Source: Diphasiastrum complanatum
Taxonomy: Eukaryota > Streptophyta > Lycopodiopsida > Lycopodiales > Lycopodiaceae
Direction: 5' to 3'
DNA length: 64,000 nt
Assembly: GCA_029204225.1 (NCBI GenBank)
Contig: CM055093.1
Coordinates: forward strand, 30,951,777-31,015,776
This document shows, one piece after another, positions 43,701 to 55,195 of this stretch. How positions within the stretch are numbered: the first letter of the stretch is position 1; each line of letters starts with the position of its first letter. The notes under the pieces are model-generated. The model saw only the letters and a program-made list of their open reading frames with translations. It had not been told where the DNA came from and made no database searches. The translations under genes and the position numbers were made by a program.

Positions 43701-46700
43701 TCCAAGACTACAGCACAAATTCCCAGCTTGTTCTCACTTGCAAGCTCTTTCAACCAGTTACCTATAAAAGAATCTGAACTGTCTAGTGTACCTGAAAATG
43801 TTTCTTCTTTGCTACCTTCAGTAACAGAAAAAGGTGTGACAACATGATTTTTGTGCAAAAATGGGACTGCCAGGTCCCTTAACCTATCAACTACATTTCC
43901 TTCATTGACTCCACTCAACATCATTTTGAATTTCTCATACGAGGATAATCTCTCCCAATTGGAGAAACTACATTCAACTTCAGCACTTTCTGTGTCGATA
44001 CTAGCAAAAGACACCTTGTACAAATCAGTGACATTTTCCCAAACATGCTGGAGTTCTTTCAATCCTTTACTCAAACCTAAATCAAGCAAAGTGAGACTGT
44101 TCTCGAGCTGGCCACTTAGCCTATCGATTTCTCTTGCTCTTTTACAATACCATCCACTAATTTCTGTTTCATTTGGCCAGATCAACCCCTTATACAGCTT
44201 GACCATATGCTCAGTGCACTCAGACAAGTGCACCTCTAAATGTTGCTCTTCTATTCCAGGCAAACCATCCATAATAGCCTGCAGGGTACAATCATTCTCA
44301 ACCCAATCACCATGTGGGCGGGGTATACTAACTTTAGGAGGATGGATCTCGGGAAGCAAATGGGAAAAACTGTGTGGAGGAAGAGTTTCGGGGATAGCAT
44401 CCAGAATAGTGAGGATGGATGGGGCAAGAGAGAGTGTGTGCCGCTTAAAAAGAAGACCCAAAGCTCTAGTTTTTCCTCCTTCAGCAAAACCAACAGCAAT
44501 TTTTTGGAGATCTGCAGTTCGAAAAGTTGAGTACTCGGCAGGAAAATATCTGCAACACAGAAAACACATGATACAAAAGGGTAAACATCTTTGAACATTT
44601 TCAATGCAAATTTGGTACTGAATGCAAAAGGCGTACTAAGTGCATAATACTGCCAGTAAAATAGGTCCTCGCATAGATACATAGCAGCAAACTGGAGCTT
44701 ATAAGGAATGAGCGTGGCAGTCTAAAATGATCAGTCAGTCATCAGCCAAACAGATTCTGAAATGCTAGTTGATAGAAATGGGGAAAGATAGCAGGTTCTG
44801 ATGTGTATGCATAAATCCTAGTACTCGACTCTGTCTGCAACCAAAAAATGAAATACTAGGGAAAATCTGCACACTTGCACTTTAACCTTTAATTTTCTAA
44901 TATCTGTTACTACCTCATGGACGTCAAAAAAGAAACTCTAATTTAACATGCAACCAAATAACTACAGGAAATCAAAGTGCCAAGATCCTTCTAACATTCA
45001 ATCTCCATATACAAGAAGAAGAGGGAGAGGGTTAGGTGCCGTCAAGGAGAGAGAAAGTAGTAGCAATGCTTGAAAGGGAATGAATTACAAATAAATAATG
45101 AGTACGTATAAATAGGCCTTCCAAGGGCCTAGACTCTTTCAAACCCTAAGTTCTAGAACCTTCCAAACCCACTACTAATTACAGGGCACCCCCAAAAGTC
45201 AAGACAGGGTCCCTTAACATAATTAGACATTACTTGGACCCACGAGTTACTACTAGACCAAAATTGGGTCCAACTTAACTAAAACTAACTTAACATGGTC
45301 TAAATAATAAACCTAACCCATGGTTACACAAGTCTCGACCTTTTGGGTCAAAGTAGCCTATGGAAAACTAACATTATCATTTATTATTTCTAACACTGTC
45401 CTTAAATGATAATGTAAAAACATAACATGACATGAAGTATGAAAAATTGCAACAAAATGCAAAGTGTTGCATGCTGCCCAAAACTCCATGTAGCCGACAA
45501 AGAAAAGATGTAGCTTGTTGTCCAAGCTTAATGCCGCCAAAAAGAAACTTCAGCTTGAAGTAGTCATAGTAGCCGAAATCTCAGCCCCAATCATGCCCGA
45601 TGTAGAAGAGATGCAGCCTCGGAATGTGATCGGATCATCACAAAAAATTAGCGCCTTCTTCCACACCTGGAAGCAAGCAAAAAGAAGCGGATCTTCACTT
45701 TGTAAAATCAGCAAGGGTGCTGATTTTTCAGCCAAATCAGAAGATAAAAATTGCTTGTAGATGGGCGCCCTCCTGCAAAGGAGCAAATCTGAAAAATAGG
45801 ACAGCAATGGACCAACGGAAGTAGGATAAACCTACACGGATGTGGACAACCTAAAACTGCCCCGAAGAAGATAATTAATGACGCCTTCCTGCGACCTGAA
45901 AAATCAGCAAACAACCAACTGATTTTTGGGCACCCAAAATCCTATTATCTCCTTTGATGTGTGGCGCCCTCCTGCAAAACAGAAAAGAGTCAAAATTGAA
46001 CGGATCTTCACTCCAAAAAATCAGCAAAGGTGCTGAATTTTTGTCATCCCTAAGTGAAGACGATCTCTTTTGGTAGGGTGCCCACAATCAAGCATAGAAG
46101 ATACAAGGCTCTGATACCATGTAGGAAATCAAAGTGCCAAGATCCTTCTAACATTCAATCTCCATATACAAGAAGAAGAGGGAGAGGGTTAAGCGTCGTC
46201 AAGGAGAGAGAAAGTAGTAGCAATGCTTGAAAGGGAATGAATTACAAATGAATAATGAGTACGTATAAATAGGCCTTCCAAGGGCCTAGACTCTTCCAAA
46301 CCCTAAGTTCTAGAACCTTCCAAACCCACTACTAATTATAGGGCACCCCCAAAAGTCAAGATAGGGTCCCTTAACATGATTAGACTTTACTTGGACCCAC
46401 GAGTTACTACTAGACCAGAATTGGGTCCAACTTAACTAAACCTGACTTAACATGGTCTAAATAATAAACCTAACCCATGGTTACACAAGTCTCGACCTTT
46501 TGGGTCAAAGTAACCTATGGAAAACTAACATTATCATTTATTATTTCTAACAATAACTAGCTTATTGAAAGCTTGACAAAGGTAGACTTGGTGATCAACT
46601 CCAAAAGGGCATTGTCCACTTTAATCCATGATAAGCTTTTAAGCATGAGCGTGAGAATCACCTTATCTTAATTAGAGATGTTTTTCATGGTAAAAACAAG

Positions 46701-49700
46701 TCTGGCCCTGTCTTGATTTAGAGACTTATTTCCCTAGTGTGAAATTAGCATATGCTATCTTAACTTTTTTTCTTTTGAAGAATTAAGACGTCCCTACAAA
46801 CTTGGAGGACCCACAACACATTCACACACCAAGCCTTGCATTTACAAATATGAATTTTGCAATTCTAAACAACCCTGATTCCTAGAATTATAATATCTAC
46901 GAAGAATATTCTTACAGATTTTCTAACCAGGGTCCTTAATCATGAACTCGTTGATTACTTAACTAGAGAGATGATAGTCTATCTTTTCAAGGTAACATAA
47001 TAAGAAGTCTCCAATAATGTTGACAAGCAAGTAAAGAATGATTCTAAGATGCTACAAGTTTTCTTTGTGTGTTCTCTCATTATCTTTGTTTGCACCATGC
47101 TGTTCACATAGGAACCTAAGAGGTATTCAATTTCAGGGAAGGTAAGCTATTATTCCTCCCAGCTGAAAGGGCCCTCATCTACCCCATGTTCCTAGAAGCC
47201 AAGCTCTTCTGTTAACGTACTGTAGATGTGCAAGCACACAACTGGCATCTAGTTATGCTCAGAGTTGCACTGTGCACCGCCGAATGTGATGGTGAAACTG
47301 AGCATGTCCCATTGACCCTTGATTCTTGAAAGTTGATTGGAAAAATAAATACAGAGAGGCAAGACCCCGACACCATAAACCCATAGTTGAGGAAAAAATT
47401 AGGTGCAAGATATGATGGCATGATGTAATTGATGGAAATTCTAATGCAGTGCTACAAAAGAATGTCACAAGCATGCATGCATGCAAACAGAGATGTGCAA
47501 AGAAATCATTATTCAGCCAAGAAATAAGTTACAGCAGCAGCCAGAGTACACCACTACTAACATGCATAAATATCACATGGGTTTTGACTGGCTTAAACCA
47601 TGCAGCACTTTTCCCATGGTAAATCATAACAAAGAATCAACTAAAACCAATGATTCTAGCTTTCAAGATTAACTAAAATGGATGATTGTAGCTTCCAAAA
47701 TAACAGAATAAAAGAGACTGCCATAGTTACTATTCTATTGTCTCACCACTCTCCACAAATTGATAAGCAAATGCTTGAAATCCGTCACCCTCAAAGAAGA
47801 ATTCTGACAATCTTTTGTCACACTCTTCACTGATCCCTGCACAACATACTGACCAGGGAAGGGAGATGAAAGTGCCCCCAAAGAGATCAGAATGGGAATG
47901 CTACACCCATATAAGAAAACATATACATATCCATGAGTTTTCTAAATGTCATATCCAAAAACATGCACATAATTACATTGCATAATCAAATTAGAGAACC
48001 CAAATGGTAAATTATCATGTAGAAAAAAACATTTGAGTTTCTTTTGGTCTATACAGGGAATATGAGCCAGAAACTCAATTCGTTCCACAGTCTCAGATGT
48101 CACACTCCCTGACACGCAATTCTGGACCTGAGAACTTCGGAAAGCTGACACATCTAAATAACCACATTCCCAGGTTTCCGTCACTGTGCTATGCATCATC
48201 GCATTGTGGCAGGCCTAGACATTAAGGGACTCCATGTCCAAGTCTAAAATAGAGCGCCCATTAAGGTGCGTCACCATTCACACTTATAGATGCAATGGGA
48301 CTATGATTGATGCTCTAACAGCGAGAACTAAAAGTAGAACAACAGTTTGGCAGAAGAAGAGAGGGCATTCGTCAAATTAAATAGATTCTGCCTCAAAAAC
48401 CTTTTCAATGGCTCCAGTCATATTGGAAAGAGTTCATTGTTCATGCATTGCCACATATGTTTTCAGACTTCCATTGCCTAGACAGGTTCGACGCGCCAAA
48501 TTTGAACTTGAGAACAAAATACCCATCGCAAATTCATCGTCATGCTCTAACTTTAAAGTATTCACGACTGAGCTGACCATTAAAGTGTTGAGAAACTTAA
48601 GACGAAAGCAGACCGCCTCAAGGGCACCACAAAACACCAAAAGATTGGGCCTGAGGGTGTATGCACAAAGGGTCACAGCTAATAGCCTAGGGCCCTGCAT
48701 CTGTCGCATATGATGGCCTATGGCCTTGCATCCAACACACATGATGGCCTTGAAGGGGTTACACCTGATGTCATGGAGGGCCTGCACTGAGACTGAGACT
48801 GGCATTGGCTTAATCAACGTGCAAAGCATGCATCGTAGAATGATTTGCACCATATTTTTTGGACACTTTGCAATGTCATGTGTCCAACATCAGCCTTTGC
48901 AATGTCGTGTGTCCAACATCAGCCTTTGTAAGCAACCAAAGATGTGCTATTAGAGTGCTGGAGAAATTTGTGGCACAACATGGGCACTGCCATCCTCGAG
49001 CTCCAAAATCTCTTTAGCAAGTGTTAACAACCTCAATAATCTCCACCTCTGACCAAATGTCCTTGCCTAACAAGGCATTGTTAAGAATGTTAAATCAACC
49101 AAAAATTGTTAAACTTATAAACTTATGGCCAACACCAAAAAACACATTGAAAAATTCACCTAAAACACCCTAAACCCCTAATGCCGGTCATAATATCCAA
49201 GATACAGTGGATAAACACCGTGAATCCCAAATAAATCATTACTCAGGAAAAACAAATAATTTAAGACCTTGAGATTGCTAATAGGCCTGAAAGCAGCTTA
49301 TGCACCTGAAAGCTTGAAACTGCCTCGTGTATAGATAATATATATCACTCTTACTAGCTCCAGAGTCTAGTGCAATGAATCGTAGCAACAAATATCACAA
49401 AAATGAATCACTGCAGGTTAAGAAACATCAAAACAAAAAAAAAGAGGCAAAAAACAAAATTTCACACCGCTCATTCCTCTCTCCAAAGCTCGTAAAACAC
49501 CACCCTGTCCCTCACAAGATCTGCCTAGCACCAATGCCGCCAATGTTCTCCCTATTTCATCCAAATCTCTCCTTAATTTTCCAATCTTAGCAATTTGAAA
49601 ACCCAACACATATCGGGTCCTGAACCATCCAAAAAAATCCCAAAAAATTGTTTAATACATGCCAATAAAATCAGTACAGATAAGTTCTGCAGGTAATAAA

Positions 49701-52126
49701 AGTACACTTAACAGCACCACATTTACAGGGTTCATTGAGCACATAGCAACAAGCTTTGAAAAGTTAAAGCAAACCATCGCTGAGTACGTCACTCTTAAGA
49801 TTGTAGACCCTCAAAAGCCCTATGTTGTTGAAACGCAAGCGAGTGACATTGTTGTGGGAGCAGTGTTGATGCAGGAGGGAAGCTCTGTGGCCTTTCAAAG
49901 CAAGAAGCTTAACCCTAGACAGAAGAATTATCCAACTCATGAAAAGGAGTTGTATGCCATAGTTCATGCGTTGAAGGCATAGAGGCATTATTTGTATGGA
50001 TCTCAGTTTGAGGTATTCACTGATCATGATACCTTGAGATACTTTTGCAACCAGCCAGACCTTAGAGGCAAACAAGCTAGATGGTCAGAGCTTATGCAGA
50101 AATTCCTGATGGATATTCGGTACAAGAAAGGTGCCGAAAATCGAGTGGCTGATGCACTATCTCGGGTGGTGTATCAGATGTCATTCGTAGTCATGTATAT
50201 ATAGGTACAGAAAATGATAATATATGATGGAACCAGCATACATGTTATAGGGTTTCATACGTATTTATCTTTAATTTACAATGTATTTGCATTGCAGCAT
50301 TAGGGTTCCATAATAAATGTCTATAAGTGTGCATTTTAAACACTAAGGAGGCTGATGAATGAGGATATACATACCACTACAGATAAACTCAAAACTTTTA
50401 AAACTATTAACTTCTCATTGATAAAAAATTAAAATATATTAGGAAATAAATGTATGTTAAGGTAAACAAAACGGCAACATATCAATAGTATAGTTCCCAG
50501 GCATACAGAACAAGCACCTTTCAAACATATGCCATATAGAACATCGAAAACTTCAAAATGTCATAGGAAATGTTGTTTTTTATTTATATATATGTACAAG
50601 TAAACACAGAAGCAAGAATAATCAAAAAAAGCAAGAAGCGTCCTTTCAGCTAAACTTTCTTACCTTAACTATTCACATGTAGACAACATCTGTAGGATAA
50701 GTGTAAAAGACATCAAAGACAAAGTGGAAGCTATTTGTGCTGTCTCTTACTTACAATCCTCGTCAACCCTCCAATTCAGGAGATTAGCAACATAGACATG
50801 CCAAATACGTTATTCTGACAGGTATCCAAAACGAAAGGAAGCATCTTGCTAACATAGATATCAACGACAAGGAAAAGCACAAATTTGGCAAGACGTCAGA
50901 CCTAATTGATCCCCATCTAGTATGTAGCAGCCAAAACTGAGGTCTCACGAGGCCAACCAGAATAAAAAAGGTTTATATACAATCATAATGTTGAGGTTTT
51001 TTCGTAGAGAAGCCAAATCAACATTCTAAAGTTTGAGTAGAAATGGCAGCTAAAATAATCTGCACACCGCATGAAACTAAAAGAGCCTATGTTGCAATAA
51101 AAGCAAGTGAAAAGTCTACAAACCTGCCCATGTGCATTCCAACAAAGGTATCCAATCGATCTTTATATTGCAAAAGTCTGAGTCTTTTCAACCGAAACCA
51201 CCAGAGATTCTTAATATGTACTGCTGCACCAACAGACTGCTCACTTTCATCATTGGAATAAGGATCTGTCTCATCCAATCCATATAGAAGTAGAGCCCCC
51301 ATAGATTCAACATCCAAGCTCAGCCTTTCCAGACATTCAGAGACCACCCATCTACGGTCTTTAACAGCTGAAAGGTTTTGTTCAATTGCATCAATCCCAA
51401 AATCAGATCTTTTCCATCTACATTTATAGATTTCATCAGTGTCAAGGTCATACTGTTTAGCAAGTGAAAGGGCAGACTCATACTCTCCATCCTCGATTAA
51501 TATTTGTAACAATTCTGATGCTGAATGCTGCACCAGGGATACCAGTCTCCACCCAGATTTGTGGTTCAAATAGGGAGGAGTTAATAGTCTGTCAATCAGC
51601 CTATTTGAGGCACTAGTATTCTGTTCAGAATCTGAACTTGTTGAGTACGGCTCTCTGATGTGCCTTTCCTTCAATTCTTCCAATACAAAGAACCGACCAA
51701 ATATATTTTTTGTGATATGAAGGCAAGAAGATGCAAATGTTGGAATGGGATCTAAAAGGCCAAAAAGGCCTGGAACATGAAAGATATTCACAGCTTTTGT
51801 GAGACTGGCACAAGTAAGGGCATCTCCAGACCACCATTCCATATCGACTAAAGCATTTGACTCCTGAAAGAATGGTTGTGTGGCTGAGAACGACAAAGGA
51901 AAGTCTTTCAGAACATATTTGGCACCATCCCGTATTTGCAGAAGGTGAAGTTTTCCTTGCACATCCAGGAAAGCCATAAATTGCGTGTCCGGTGAAATGA
52001 CTACCTTTGGACGAGAACCGTTGGCAGGAAATTTGGTGGGCCATGACCAAGAAAATTTGGAATATCCCTCAACTGGTGAAGAGCAGAAAAGGAGATGGAG
52101 AGACGGAAAGTTTGTTGCTTTCCATA
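35335..52126 (-). CDS. MIP2: NBAS / MAG2-interacting protein 2 homologue (Sec39 domain), six visible exons
   Basis: Six minus-strand exons join with consistent GT-AG sites and phases: 52126-51124, 44549-43277, 42649-42290, 42010-40741, 39369-39104 and 37725-35335. Together they give 6563 coding bases, about 2187 codons without a stop, close to plant MIP2 length (about 2,400 aa) minus the first couple of hundred residues. Family blocks: ETFVGMHMGR, LLFKRH-LSLAP, SSYEKFKMMLSGV, VPRPINYFL, ENDWANLWHDLQ, FSLARSYLKGT, LPDLGVTLLPLQF, MEMEIDFWTTWRLTYESKLQ. MIP2 is the plant NBAS/Dsl3-Sec39 counterpart. With MAG2 (Tip20/RINT1-like), MIP1 and MIP3 it forms the ER tether for COPI vesicles (Dsl1/NRZ complex) and is needed for ER export of storage proteins in Arabidopsis. 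The N-terminal exon(s) with the first part of the beta-propeller are not found in the window. Confidence 0.93.
38222..38620. repeat. Degenerate direct repeats in a MIP2 intron
   Basis: TGAAAACCC(A/G)TTCAT and GTTTTTGAGGT-CCT blocks occur near 38270 and again near 38450 (about 180 bp apart). They are followed by many copies of GTTCCTAAGTTC. The sequence lies in the 37726-39103 intron. Confidence 0.65.
39104..39369 (-). CDS. MIP2: MIP2 exon: alpha-solenoid
   Basis: 266 bp with acceptor TTTTTCAG and donor CAG/GTACTT. It encodes ESSKEEMEMEIDFWTTWRLT and LIRTLALAEAYRVDKWQ. Confidence 0.95.
39370..40740. other. MIP2 intron, 1371 bp, no inserted gene seen
   Basis: AT-rich intronic sequence on the minus-strand gene. 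No repeats of note. Confidence 0.7.
40741..42010 (-). CDS. MIP2: MIP2 exon: Sec39 domain, second part
   Basis: Acceptor TTTTTACAG at 42011; donor CCAG/GTGAAG at 40741. It encodes IEKARECLDLLPESNLL, LPDLGVTLLPLQFFRQVNDP, EVVKMAISTQ, LGFALEHCDEDSVGELLTAW and EQAFKERKDFREAKEGIKVA. The last base (G) completes a Glu codon with the next exon. Confidence 0.95.
42290..42649 (-). CDS. MIP2: MIP2 exon: Sec39 domain
   Basis: 120 codons in phase 0, acceptor GAGTTTCAG and donor GAT/GTATGT. It encodes VPRPINYFLSSQQEVGNTKQ, ENDWANLWHDLQILHKKAFP and LKAEKFSLARSYLKGTGSD, all strongly conserved in plant MIP2. Confidence 0.95.
42650..43276. other. MIP2 intron, 627 bp, nothing further seen
   Basis: Bounded by matching GT and AG sites on the minus strand. 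Confidence 0.75.
43277..44549 (-). CDS. MIP2: MIP2 exon: start of Sec39 alpha-solenoid
   Basis: Acceptor TTGCAG at 44550; donor CGG/GTAGCC at 43277. It continues the Arg codon from the previous exon (MHMG-R-YFPAEY). It includes LLFKRHTLSLAPSILTILDA, GWYCKRAREIDRLSGQLENS (helical), SSYEKFKMMLSGVNEGNVVD and RLLDLAVPF-type Sec39 start, and a basic low-complexity stretch (SRRRRESTLV...RRPSSQKAASKL). Confidence 0.93.
44963..46552 (-). mobile_element. Non-autonomous copia-type LTR element in a MIP2 intron
   Basis: Two 433-bp LTRs (44963-45395 and 46120-46552) differ at about 15 sites by eye (about 3.5%). They are flanked by a 5-bp duplication ATAAC (44958-44962 and 46553-46557). On the minus strand a TGGTATCAGAGC primer site (46119-46108) directly follows the right-hand LTR, so that LTR is the 5' one. 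The internal region of about 724 bp has no gag or pol and contains repeated GGCGCCCTCCTGCAAA segments. The LTR family is the same as the 452-bp LTR at 55809-56260, and its internal leader resembles that of the chimeric element at 60027-60739. It is therefore a deletion derivative moved by that family's enzymes. Confidence 0.92.
46558..47729. other. MIP2 intron, no gene recognised
   Basis: Intronic sequence without element ends or domains that I can recognise. Confidence 0.5.
47730..48199 (-). pseudogene. Two exon-like segments of an unidentified protein
   Basis: Minus-strand segment about 48199-48055 encodes VTETWECGYLDVSAF and QNCVSGSVTSETVERIEFLA and ends HIP at a CCT/GTATAG donor. Segment 47836-47730 follows a GTGCAG acceptor and encodes ISEECDKRLSEFFFEGDGFQ, then 14 more residues to TAG. 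The junction restores a Trp codon (T plus GG), so the phases agree. This looks like the 3' end of a real protein-coding gene, but I do not recognise the family. The 5' edge of the first segment is unknown and no further exon was found. It lies inside the MIP2 intron on the same strand, so it is either a captured gene fragment or an insertion. Confidence 0.5.
48871..48928. repeat. 2 x 29-bp tandem repeat
   Basis: CAATGTC(A/G)TGTGTCCAACAT plus CAGCCTTTG occurs twice head to tail with one difference. Confidence 0.85.
49659..50204 (+). pseudogene. Ty3/gypsy RNase H fragment
   Basis: Two ORFs in one frame, separated by a TAG at about 49980 (in place of the Trp of the usual TWRHYL), encode KIVDPQKPYVVETQAS, VGAVLMQEG, NYPTHEKELYAIVHALKA, HYLYGSQFEVFTDH and RYKKGAENRVADALSR. 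This is the RNase H region following a Ty3/gypsy reverse transcriptase. The catalytic Asp of ETDAS has become Gln. It lies in the large MIP2 intron, antisense to the gene. No LTRs are found. Confidence 0.9.
50210..51123. other. End of the large MIP2 intron, no gene seen
   Basis: AT-rich sequence containing no recognisable motif other than the donor GTTTGT at 51123. Confidence 0.55.
51124..52126 (-). CDS. MIP2: MIP2 exon: end of N-terminal beta-propeller and linker
   Basis: Acceptor TTTTTCAG before TATGGAAAGC at 52127; donor AG/GTTTGT at 51124. It encodes about 334 residues, including PKVVISPDTQFMAFLDVQGK and VDMEWWSGDALTCASLTKA (propeller blades) and the helical DRRWVVSECLERLSLD...LRLLQYKDRLDTFVGMHMG. 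The exon starts on codon position 2, so an upstream exon must exist. Two other AG sites lie just upstream, so its exact start carries some doubt. Confidence 0.9.
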
Positions 52127-53990
52127 CTGAAAAACAAAATTCACCTGTCACGTTAAGAAACCTACAACCTTAACCATGAGCATCGTAATTAAGACCAGAT
52201 CATCACATAAGCGTACATGAAACAACTAATGGACAGCAAACCAAAGATCAATACATCAATTTTCAATTAAGATCTCAGTACAATCATCAACAAACTGAAG
52301 TAAAAGGACACCGTAGGCAGTCCTCCAAAGAATGCTGCGTACGACAGTCTCCAAGCGATGAGTTATCAAATAACCACTAAATAATCGTACTTCTCTTGTT
52401 TGTAACCTATTTAGGGTTTCCATAGTGTCCTCTAAAAAAACTCTTAGGGCTACAATACAGATCACCAATAGCAGAGTTCCCTTCTCCATCTACTAGACGG
52501 TTCAGGTTACAAGATTCTATGATGTCATGCTGTCCTGAAGACCCTACCAGGACTAATCATACTATTCTATATGAAATCCCCCAGGGACATGGCAAGAACA
52601 ACGAGAAGCAAGTGAAAAAACAGTAATAAGTGGAGTGTCAGAATGATACAAGTGAGGGAGATTCTGTGAAGTAGGTAGTTAACACAATAACAAAGCTCAC
52701 ATGGAAGAAATGTGGTGCTTTACAACCTTAAGAGGTTGAGGCCCTATTTTGGCTTGAGGTCACACAAGTTTTCAATCTAAGATGTAAGGATAGCAGACAA
52801 GTTGCCAATTTGTGGGTTCATTCTCCACTTGGTAAAGATTCTAAAGACTCTAAAGCATAACAATTCTCATTTCTTGAACACTTGGTATAACTATGTGATG
52901 AATCCTTGTGTAACGTGTGTTCTAGCTTAAGCATGGTGAGTTTTCAGTGAAGTCAATGCCATGCACATTAGGGACAACTGGTTTGGGTTTTGATAGAGTT
53001 TCTGTATGGTTTTGCATCAGAATCTATGAAAAATCTTGTCAATCTTGTAGCATTTTCATTTTCTCTTGTTAAATTTGTTTTGTGTTTAGTTCTTGGTTGG
53101 ATTACTTTACTACATTTACTTAATTTAGTGACTATTTTCAACCTTCTTGACATGAACTGGGTTCGTCTGAAACCTTTCTTGCATTTCTCGATAGTACTGC
53201 AAATTCTTGGTTAGATCTATATATCTTTCATGGACAGCATGCAGCTGACCTTCCAGCCCTTGCCTGAACCATCACTTGCATGACTTTCACCTATTGTGGG
53301 CATCAATTGGTAACTTTTACTTGTTCTTGTCATGTACGTACGTTGCAAGCAAAGCACAGCCTCACAATCATAGCATGACAATGTACATCAGTGAATATAC
53401 AAACTCAGGGTCAATTCATACCATATTCACACAAACAATCAACTACAAAGGATGTCAATTCAACTACACAGACTTAATGTAGAGCTTGTCAAGCTCTCAG
53501 GGAGGAATTCAAATCTTAATTTATACTAATTGGCTAGTGTTATGCTAGAAGAAATCCAAATTATAACTAATATTTAAGCCTTATAGTTATTTGAATCCTA
53601 CTTTGGAAAAATATTTAAAGCTCATTAAGGCCCTCTTAGGCACTTTACGTCATGTCTACTTACAGTAGTGCCACTGTTATTCAAAATGAACAGTCCATGA
53701 TGAAGAAATTTGTGTGTGTGTGCAGTGTGTATGCATGTATGACTGATCTTAGAGTAGCATGCCACAACTGACTAATAGACAGGTTACCAACAATACTGAA
53801 CAAGCTACAGATGGAAGAACAAGACAAACTCTATGCATGATTCAAATAAAAACTAAAATAGAACTTACCAAGTTCGACTGCCTAAGGTGTCACAGCTTCA
53901 TAGATGTACCAAGCAGCTCAACTTACGCCACCAACGATTAATTACATGACAGGACAGGTATTTATACCCTTCCACCCATGTCCTTAACTA
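52127..53990. other. Intron or 5' region of the MIP2 homologue, unassigned
   Basis: The missing 5' exon(s) should lie here or beyond, but I find no segment that matches the MIP2 N terminus. A minus-strand frame near 52530-52400 (LVGSSGQHDIIESCNLNRLV) is open for about 45 codons. It has no recognised homology. Confidence 0.4.
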
Positions 53991-53992
53991 AG

Positions 53993-55195
53993 CTAGGTCA
54001 ATGGTAGTTTCACTAACCTAAAGGCAGCCCGACTATAAAATGACCTCTCTATATAAAGTAAATGTCCAAAGTTCATGTAAATAACATGGTCAGACGATAG
54101 GCCATGGGGGCAATAAGTACATGACAAAAAACATAAAGTAGACATTACTTCCCTCCCTCCCTCAATGGCTATTTTACATTGACAGTTTGTTATTAACGTA
54201 TCTGTAAATTTAACTAACTCTGCTCTAGGCAATGCTTTGGTGAACTCAATTTCTCCACTCTGCTGATTGGTGGGTGCAACTGAGATCATTCCAATGTATC
54301 ATTGTAGGAGCTGCTAGCTGAATCTGGAGATCTTTAAGAATGTGCCTTGGCCGAATAGCTTCACAAAAAAAAATTTGTTGTGGCTGAACACTCAAATTTA
54401 ATGAAGGATAACAGAACCATTGGATGCTTCTTGCTGTTCCCTATAACTATATCGACCCCAAGTGCAACGTATATAGCCCATTGTGCATTTTCGGTCATCG
54501 TGATCTTCAACCCAGTTAGCATCAACATATCCGTGCATCTTCAATTCAGATTGGTCACCATAAAACATTCATAGTATATCAATCCTTTTATGCATTTTGA
54601 AATACTTTTGATGAATTTAAAACGAAATTACTAGGCCTTATTGATAATCTGTGTAATATCTAGTTGTGTGGTGGTCAAAAAAGACCCCTAACTAGTTGCC
54701 TATATAGTGTACCATCTTCCTCAGGACTCATCCTGTTTAACCAATTCTTCCATACATAGTGTACCATCATCCTCAAGTAAGTCATTCTCTTTAATCAAGT
54801 CTTCTGCTGTTTCAATAGGGTTTGAGATGGAAATGCAATCCTATATAAATAATATAATATTACATGATCACTCATCAGAACTCTTGAAATAAGTCCTTAA
54901 GCTCAGCTATCAAAGTCAAGTAAGTGCCCATACTAGCTAAGTTATCGACATATGAGACAACCACCAAGATCTGGTGCTGCTGCTTTTCAATGAAAAGATT
55001 AGCCTTGGACTTGCCACTTTCAAAGCCAACCTTTTCTTAGATACTTGTCTACTCTGCTATAAGAAGCCCCTGAAGCACGATTCAAACAACATAAAGCTTT
55101 CTTAAGCTTACAAACCAATGCTCTTGGCCTTTTTCTTCGAAGCCTTCTAGTTGTTCCAAGCAGATTTCCTCTTCTCAAAAGCCATTTAAAAAGAG
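53993..55195 (-). pseudogene. copia fragment A: reverse transcriptase tail and RNase H
   Basis: Minus-strand order: VCKLKKALCCLNRASGASYS near 55110, then a YVDN variant of the YVDD motif in ILVVVSYVDNLASMG near 54960. RNase H pieces follow: GYVDANWVEDHDDRK near 54510 and FTKALPRAELVKF near 54230. Stops and frame changes are frequent. At about 55195 it joins abruptly to the RNase H of another copia (fragment B). Confidence 0.8.

Noticed and set aside
43611-44594. + strand ORFs up to 247 codons
   Set aside because: They are antisense shadows of the MIP2 exon, which has a clear family match and splice sites.
52256-52489. 77-codon minus-strand ORF as the missing MIP2 5' exon
   Set aside because: No resemblance to the MIP2 N-terminal propeller and no fitting donor site found. 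Left unassigned.
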